From assembly GCA_905236225.1 (NCBI GenBank), contig CAJOPM010000113.1, positions 1 to 12,134 of the forward strand: a DNA stretch of 12,134 nt, in the 5' to 3' direction. Positions 8,504 through 12,134 of this stretch are shown here, in pieces. The translations under genes and the position numbers were made by a program. This DNA comes from an uncultured Eubacterium sp. GTDB lineage: Bacteria; Bacillota; Clostridia; Lachnospirales; Lachnospiraceae. Position 1 is the first letter of the stretch, and each line of letters begins with the position of its first letter. The notes below the pieces were generated by a model that searched no databases, was not told the DNA's origin, and saw nothing but the letters and a program-made list of their open reading frames with translations.

Positions 8504-9815
8504 TATTAGCTCCTTCATCACGCCTTAATATATACAGACCTTGTATTATAGCAAAAATAATCAATGTGCTTAAGAGCGAACTGCCTCCATAACTAACAAG
8601 CGGAAGTGTTACTCCTGTTGACGGAATAAACTTTGTTACTCCCCCAATAGTAAGAATAACCTGTGTTGCATAAATCGTTCCTAGCCCCAGTGCTATTAAT
8701 TTATAAAACGGATCTCTTATTTGCATTGAAATATTCATAAACATCAAGAAACAACTCGCACATATCAGTATCACACATAAAGCAAATATACCGCCCAGCT
8801 CTTCTGATATAGCCGCAAAGATAAAGTCCTGTTTAACAACAGGAATACTGTCCGGCATACCACAATAAAGGCCCAGACCAATCCATCCCCCACTGCCGAT
8901 TGCAAACAATGAATTTGAAACCTGATAACCGGAACTGGAATATACACTTAACGGATCCTTCCACGCCATAACACGAACCTTAACATGTGAAAAGGCAAAA
9001 TATCCAAAAACCGAAGCTACTGCGCCAAGTCCTGCTCCTGCTAAAATATATTTAGGTTCTCTTGTCGCCGCATAAACCATTACAACATATGCTACAAAAT
9101 ATATCAGCGCCGCGCCTAAATCTTTAGACATTACCAGCATTCCGATATGAAGCAGTGCAACAACAACCGTCTTAATTATCTGTTGTTTTTCGGTTGATTT
9201 ATATAACATAGACGCTACAAATATAACAAATAATATTTTAATAAATTCAGAAGGTTGTAGTGATATTCCACCAAACGAAATTGACAGCTTAGCACCGTAC
9301 GATACGTCTCCTGCAATCGCCACAACGCCTAGAAGCGCTATGCCAATAGCAGCATACACCCAGCTTAATCGCTTAAAAATATGTATTTTATGCACTATCA
9401 GTGGGATTAATAGTGTAATCATAACTCCTACTACAGCTATCGCGAACTGCTTAAATGCCGAATTAAAATCAAGCCGTGTCAGCATTACAAAACCAATCGA
9501 GAGCAACATACACATATTATTGACAATAAGATTGGATGCTGTTTCATATATTTTTCTATATGTTGTAAATATTACAACCAAAAGTATAAACTGACCTAAA
9601 TAAAAGAAAAAATATACCATTTTTTTCTCATTCATTATAATGAGAATATTACAGATCAGATGAATCATAAATACTACTATCATCTGTCTTTTATATATTT
9701 TAGCAACTTTTTCTTCATCTTTTTTCTTTCCAAACACTGAAAAACACTGAAATGTATATATTGCTATCATAATAATTAAAATGTATTTGGAAAGTTCTGT
9801 AAAAATATGTAACAT
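8382..9815 (-). CDS. FtsW/RodA/SpoVE-type SEDS peptidoglycan glycosyltransferase
   Basis: This 477-aa polytopic membrane protein polymerises lipid II into glycan strands together with a class B PBP. Seen: the SEDS core from about residue 97 to 430 with about ten membrane segments, QPSEF at 187-191, KDLGAALIYF at 231-240, WKDP at 285-288, GYQVSNSLFAIGSGG at 296-310, QDFIFAAISEELG at 329-341 and STGVTLPLVSYGGSS at 399-413. D330 corresponds to the catalytic aspartate of RodA and FtsW. About 95 residues with three extra membrane segments precede the core, a form seen in clostridial and actinobacterial members. After residue 430 comes a cytoplasmic tail of alternating basic and acidic runs, whose last 40 codons overlap the PBP gene. 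It starts 2 nt after the upstream U32 stop, with GGAG 5 nt before the ATG. FtsW versus RodA versus SpoVE cannot be resolved from this window. Confidence 0.94.
   Translation of the reverse strand: MLHIFTELSKYILIIMIAIYTFQCFSVFGKKKDEEKVAKIYKRQMIVVFMIHLICNILIIMNEKKMVYFFFYLGQFILLVVIFTTYRKIYETASNLIVNNMCMLLSIGFVMLTRLDFNSAFKQFAIAVVGVMITLLIPLIVHKIHIFKRLSWVYAAIGIALLGVVAIAGDVSYGAKLSISFGGISLQPSEFIKILFVIFVASMLYKSTEKQQIIKTVVVALLHIGMLVMSKDLGAALIYFVAYVVMVYAATREPKYILAGAGLGAVASVFGYFAFSHVKVRVMAWKDPLSVYSSSGYQVSNSLFAIGSGGWIGLGLYCGMPDSIPVVKQDFIFAAISEELGGIFALCVILICASCFLMFMNISMQIRDPFYKLIALGLGTIYATQVILTIGGVTKFIPSTGVTLPLVSYGGSSLLSTLIIFAIIQGLYILRRDEGANNEKKAIRRRNDVEESRKRRKINKRRRDGEFDTEETFEDLD
8510..8515 (-). promoter_or_regulatory. 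Internal ribosome binding site for the PBP gene
   Basis: AAGGAG on the minus strand lies 6 nt before the ATG at 8503, entirely within the coding sequence of the upstream SEDS gene. It selects this start over the Met codons at 8521 and 8518 upstream and the later one at 8425, none of which has a comparable site. Confidence 0.85.
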
Positions 9816-9817
9816 AA

Positions 9818-11974
9818 TTACTCCACGCCGCGCTTAAAATGTCCTTTAGTAAATTTATCAATATATTTGTCCGGATTTATCTTCTGTCCGAGAACAAATG
9901 CATCCTTATAAGCATTTAATATACTATCAATCTGCTCATAATCCTCATTAGTAAATACAATTCTATAACCAGTGCAGTTCAATTTTTTTATTTCAAAACT
10001 TTGATGCATCAAAAAAAGAGGCAAAAAATTATAAATTGTATTATAACAAAAGTCGCAATTAGAGTATGATAGAATGCTTTCATCTTTTCTGTCTTTAAAA
10101 GATATATACTCGCTTTTTTTATTGCAAGACTTATAATTTCTCTTAATGCATCCTTTTGTCTGCATAAGCGGAATATTTCCATAAATAATCATCTCGCCCT
10201 TAAAATCAAACGCTCTTATCTCTTGATAATTGTTTTCATAAGAATAAGTAAAGCCTTCATACCCCATATCCTTAATAGTCTTTTGCGAATTATCATTAAA
10301 TGCATATATACCATTATCCAAGAAAATGTTTGTTCTTATAATACCCAGCTCATCGAGCAATCCAAGCCCATCATATGATGTTGCCATAAATCTCGACAAA
10401 GGTAAGTTATCATAAGACAAAATAACATTTTTTAACTTTTCAGCTGTCTTTTCGTCTATAATATCCGGAAGCACATAGTAAATTAATTTTTCCGTGTTAT
10501 TAATAATATCAAAAACATCGTTATCTGCGCTATTATATGCTTCGTACCATAGACAAGGTGATAAATACATTCTGTCTATAAATGAGACATTCTCGCATAT
10601 TTTTAATTGTTTGATATTAGATACTAAAACAGATAAGCAAGGCTTAATTATTGGTGTTAATTCTCGCGATTTACAGTTTATATTGTCATTTTGTATTGTC
10701 GCCTTTTTGAAATTATTATTCAAAATCAGGCTACAAAGCTCACTTATAGCTGTTCTTCTTAATGTCTTAAGCGCCTTTGCCGGATAAAATATATCCTCAT
10801 CCATTTCTATATCAAAATTATTACAACTAAAAAGACTATCTCCTAATGCCAAAATCTTAGATTCTACATCAGATTTAGTTAATGGGCGATTATTAGCTTT
10901 TGTTACAAGGTCACCGTAAACAGTATGTTTTATCCCCTTCGCATCTATAGAAACCGTCATATATGCCTCTTTATGGTTCTTTAACGTTACGGAAATATCT
11001 ATAGGCAATTTATCTTCTGTAAACCTAATATCAGAATCTTTAATACTTCTTTGCAGGGAAGGTGACTTTACGCTAATCATATCCTTCCCTATGCTATTGG
11101 TCAAATATCCACTGGTAAAACCAGATCTGTTGCCCAATTCAAAAAGCATTCTTCTATCCTTATCCGATACATGATAATTATCAGGATCTTCCATCGCCAT
11201 ATCCAGATACTTTCTATATAAGCTTACAACATTTGCAGCGTAATCGCCTTGCTTCATCCTGCCTTCAATTTTAAAAGAGTAAACATTCGCATTAAGCATA
11301 TCAATGAGCAGGTCAATGCCGCATAAATCCTTTAAACTGAGTAAATATTTATTATTGTAGCCGTTAAAACTATACGGCAATCTGCAGGGCTGCGCACACC
11401 GTCCTCTGTTGCCGCTCCTTTGACCTATCAGACTGCTATATAGACATTTGCCGGAATAACAATAGCATAATGCGCCATGTACAAATGCTTCTATCTCGAT
11501 ATCGGTTTTCTGAGAGATTGTTGCTATATCGTCAATTGATAACTCTCTGGATAAAACTACCCTTTTAGCGCCTAATTTTTGGAAATAATTAACACTGTAT
11601 GATGAATTTGCCGTCATCTGTGTGCTGATATGAATATCTAAATCAGGAAAATATTTTTTAACAAAAGAAAACACTCCCAAATCCTGAATCAAAATACCAT
11701 CAAGCCCTGATTCATAAAACGGAAGTAAATAATCATACAGCCTGCTTGCTATCTCATCAGACTTAAGAAGTGTATTAACGGTAAGATATATTTTTTTATC
11801 ATGTATATGAGCATAGTCTAGAGCTCTTAAAAGTTGAGGGGTATCGAAGTTTTGTGCATAAGCTCTTGCACCAAATTCTCTTCCTGCAATATATATTGCA
11901 TCAGCCCCCGCTTTAATCACACCTAATAATGTTTCGTATGATCCTGCAGGAGCTAATAATTCTGATCTTTTCAT
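9818..11974 (-). CDS. U32-family protein, RlhA-like, with extended C-terminal half
   Basis: This is a 718-aa cytoplasmic protein of the U32 family, annotated historically as peptidases. Characterised relatives (RlhA, TrhP/YegQ, UbiU/UbiV) are iron-sulfur proteins needed for hydroxylation of rRNA, tRNA or ubiquinone precursors. Seen: an N-terminal barrel opening with ELLAPAGS, and the U32 signature around 162-180 (EAFVHGALCYCYSGKC). The cysteines C170, C177, C193 and C197 recall the Fe-S ligand spacing of UbiU. The part after about 300 fits the DUF3656-type extension of RlhA. A second cysteine set C609-x7-C617-x22-C640-x2-C643 lies near the C-terminus and could bind zinc or another cluster. 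The start at 11974 (MKRSELLAPAGS) was chosen by family convention. The Met at 11992 is also possible, and neither has a strong ribosome site. It is the first gene of the cluster seen here. RNA hydroxylation is inferred from the family. Confidence 0.88.
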   Translation of the reverse strand: MKRSELLAPAGSYETLLGVIKAGADAIYIAGREFGARAYAQNFDTPQLLRALDYAHIHDKKIYLTVNTLLKSDEIASRLYDYLLPFYESGLDGILIQDLGVFSFVKKYFPDLDIHISTQMTANSSYSVNYFQKLGAKRVVLSRELSIDDIATISQKTDIEIEAFVHGALCYCYSGKCLYSSLIGQRSGNRGRCAQPCRLPYSFNGYNNKYLLSLKDLCGIDLLIDMLNANVYSFKIEGRMKQGDYAANVVSLYRKYLDMAMEDPDNYHVSDKDRRMLFELGNRSGFTSGYLTNSIGKDMISVKSPSLQRSIKDSDIRFTEDKLPIDISVTLKNHKEAYMTVSIDAKGIKHTVYGDLVTKANNRPLTKSDVESKILALGDSLFSCNNFDIEMDEDIFYPAKALKTLRRTAISELCSLILNNNFKKATIQNDNINCKSRELTPIIKPCLSVLVSNIKQLKICENVSFIDRMYLSPCLWYEAYNSADNDVFDIINNTEKLIYYVLPDIIDEKTAEKLKNVILSYDNLPLSRFMATSYDGLGLLDELGIIRTNIFLDNGIYAFNDNSQKTIKDMGYEGFTYSYENNYQEIRAFDFKGEMIIYGNIPLMQTKGCIKRNYKSCNKKSEYISFKDRKDESILSYSNCDFCYNTIYNFLPLFLMHQSFEIKKLNCTGYRIVFTNEDYEQIDSILNAYKDAFVLGQKINPDKYIDKFTKGHFKRGVE

Positions 11975-12002
11975 AATAATCTTTACAACCATTTACTTAT
12001 TT

Positions 12003-12024
12003 CAAGTCTCGCTCGCGAGACTTG
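12003..12024. repeat. Perfect 10-bp inverted repeat in the U32 leader
   Basis: CAAGTCTCGC and GCGAGACTTG are separated by two bases, so a stable 9-bp stem with a 4-nt loop can form. On the minus strand its 3' edge lies 28 nt before the chosen U32 start. No run of T follows on the minus strand, and on the plus strand it is followed by GCGCTTTCTTT, so it is not a standard terminator. Confidence 0.8.
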
Positions 12025-12117
12025 GCGCTTTCTTTGCGTCAGCGGAACTGACATATTTCATATGCAAATCTTAAGCGCATCAAAAGCGGAGCGTTTATCT
12101 CAGTCGGAGATTGCGAC

Positions 12118-12134
12118 GGAATGCTTAGCATTCC
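12118..12134. repeat. Perfect 7-bp inverted repeat at the window end
   Basis: GGAATGC, a TTA loop and GCATTCC reach exactly the last base of the window. The pairing may be longer than seen, since the outer flank on one side is missing. Confidence 0.65.

Larger units (their letters stand above)
12003..12134. other. Hairpin-rich intergenic element, cut by the window edge
   Basis: This stretch is visibly less AT-rich than the surrounding DNA and holds a run of short inverted repeats. They are the perfect repeat at 12003-12024, GTCAG-5-CTGAC at 12038-12052, CATAT-3-ATATG at 12052-12064, ATCTC-5-GAGAT at 12097-12111 and GGAATGC-3-GCATTCC at 12118-12134. I see no convincing reading frame, promoter or known riboswitch. 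It could be a dispersed intergenic repeat, a structured RNA, or the leader of the U32 operon. The end is missing, so its full extent is unknown. Confidence 0.55.

Noticed and set aside
8504..8521. Longer start for the PBP at 8521 or 8518
   Set aside because: These Met codons have no ribosome site, and the AAGGAG that serves the ATG at 8503 lies within the extension.
12003..12024. Intrinsic terminator at the perfect inverted repeat
   Set aside because: Neither strand has a clean T-tract after the stem.
12040..12085. Promoter for the U32 operon (TTGATG followed by TATGAA-like bases)
   Set aside because: The spacing is about 15 nt and both hexamers are poor matches. The promoter may lie beyond the window.

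Overview
The window is AT-rich bacterial DNA, most likely from a Clostridia-type Firmicute, and Lachnospiraceae is the best guess. This rests on the strong AGGAGG-type ribosome binding sites, the FtsW/RodA protein with extra N-terminal membrane segments paired with a short class B PBP, and the long U32 protein. It is inference from gene style, not from a database comparison. All six genes lie on the minus strand, so transcription runs from high to low coordinates, and coding density is very high.

Reading in the direction of transcription, 12134-11975 is a hairpin-rich, less AT-rich stretch that continues off the window edge. Next comes a tightly packed four-gene cluster (11974-6194). It encodes a long U32-family protein (RlhA-like, probable RNA-hydroxylation factor), an FtsW/RodA-type SEDS glycosyltransferase, a class B penicillin-binding transpeptidase, and a CPBP-family intramembrane protease. 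The junctions are a 2-nt gap, a 122-nt overlap and a 9-nt gap, so the four genes almost certainly share a transcript. The SEDS and PBP proteins would form the usual polymerase/crosslinker pair for septal or lateral peptidoglycan synthesis. The CPBP protein is their translationally coupled membrane neighbour, and its role is unknown.

A 120-nt gap (6193-6074) separates this cluster from gltB and gltD (6073-14), the large and small subunits of glutamate synthase (GOGAT). Together they turn glutamine plus 2-oxoglutarate into two glutamates using NAD(P)H. The gap holds a long imperfect palindrome whose two arms carry the best -35 and -10 matches, making it a likely gltBD promoter and operator.

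I saw no mobile element, CRISPR array, tRNA, rRNA or known riboswitch. The points most worth a second look are the palindrome at the gltB promoter, the long out-of-frame ftsW/pbp overlap, the hairpin-rich edge element, and the coupling of a CPBP protease to a SEDS/PBP pair. I did not find a clearly new multi-gene system.
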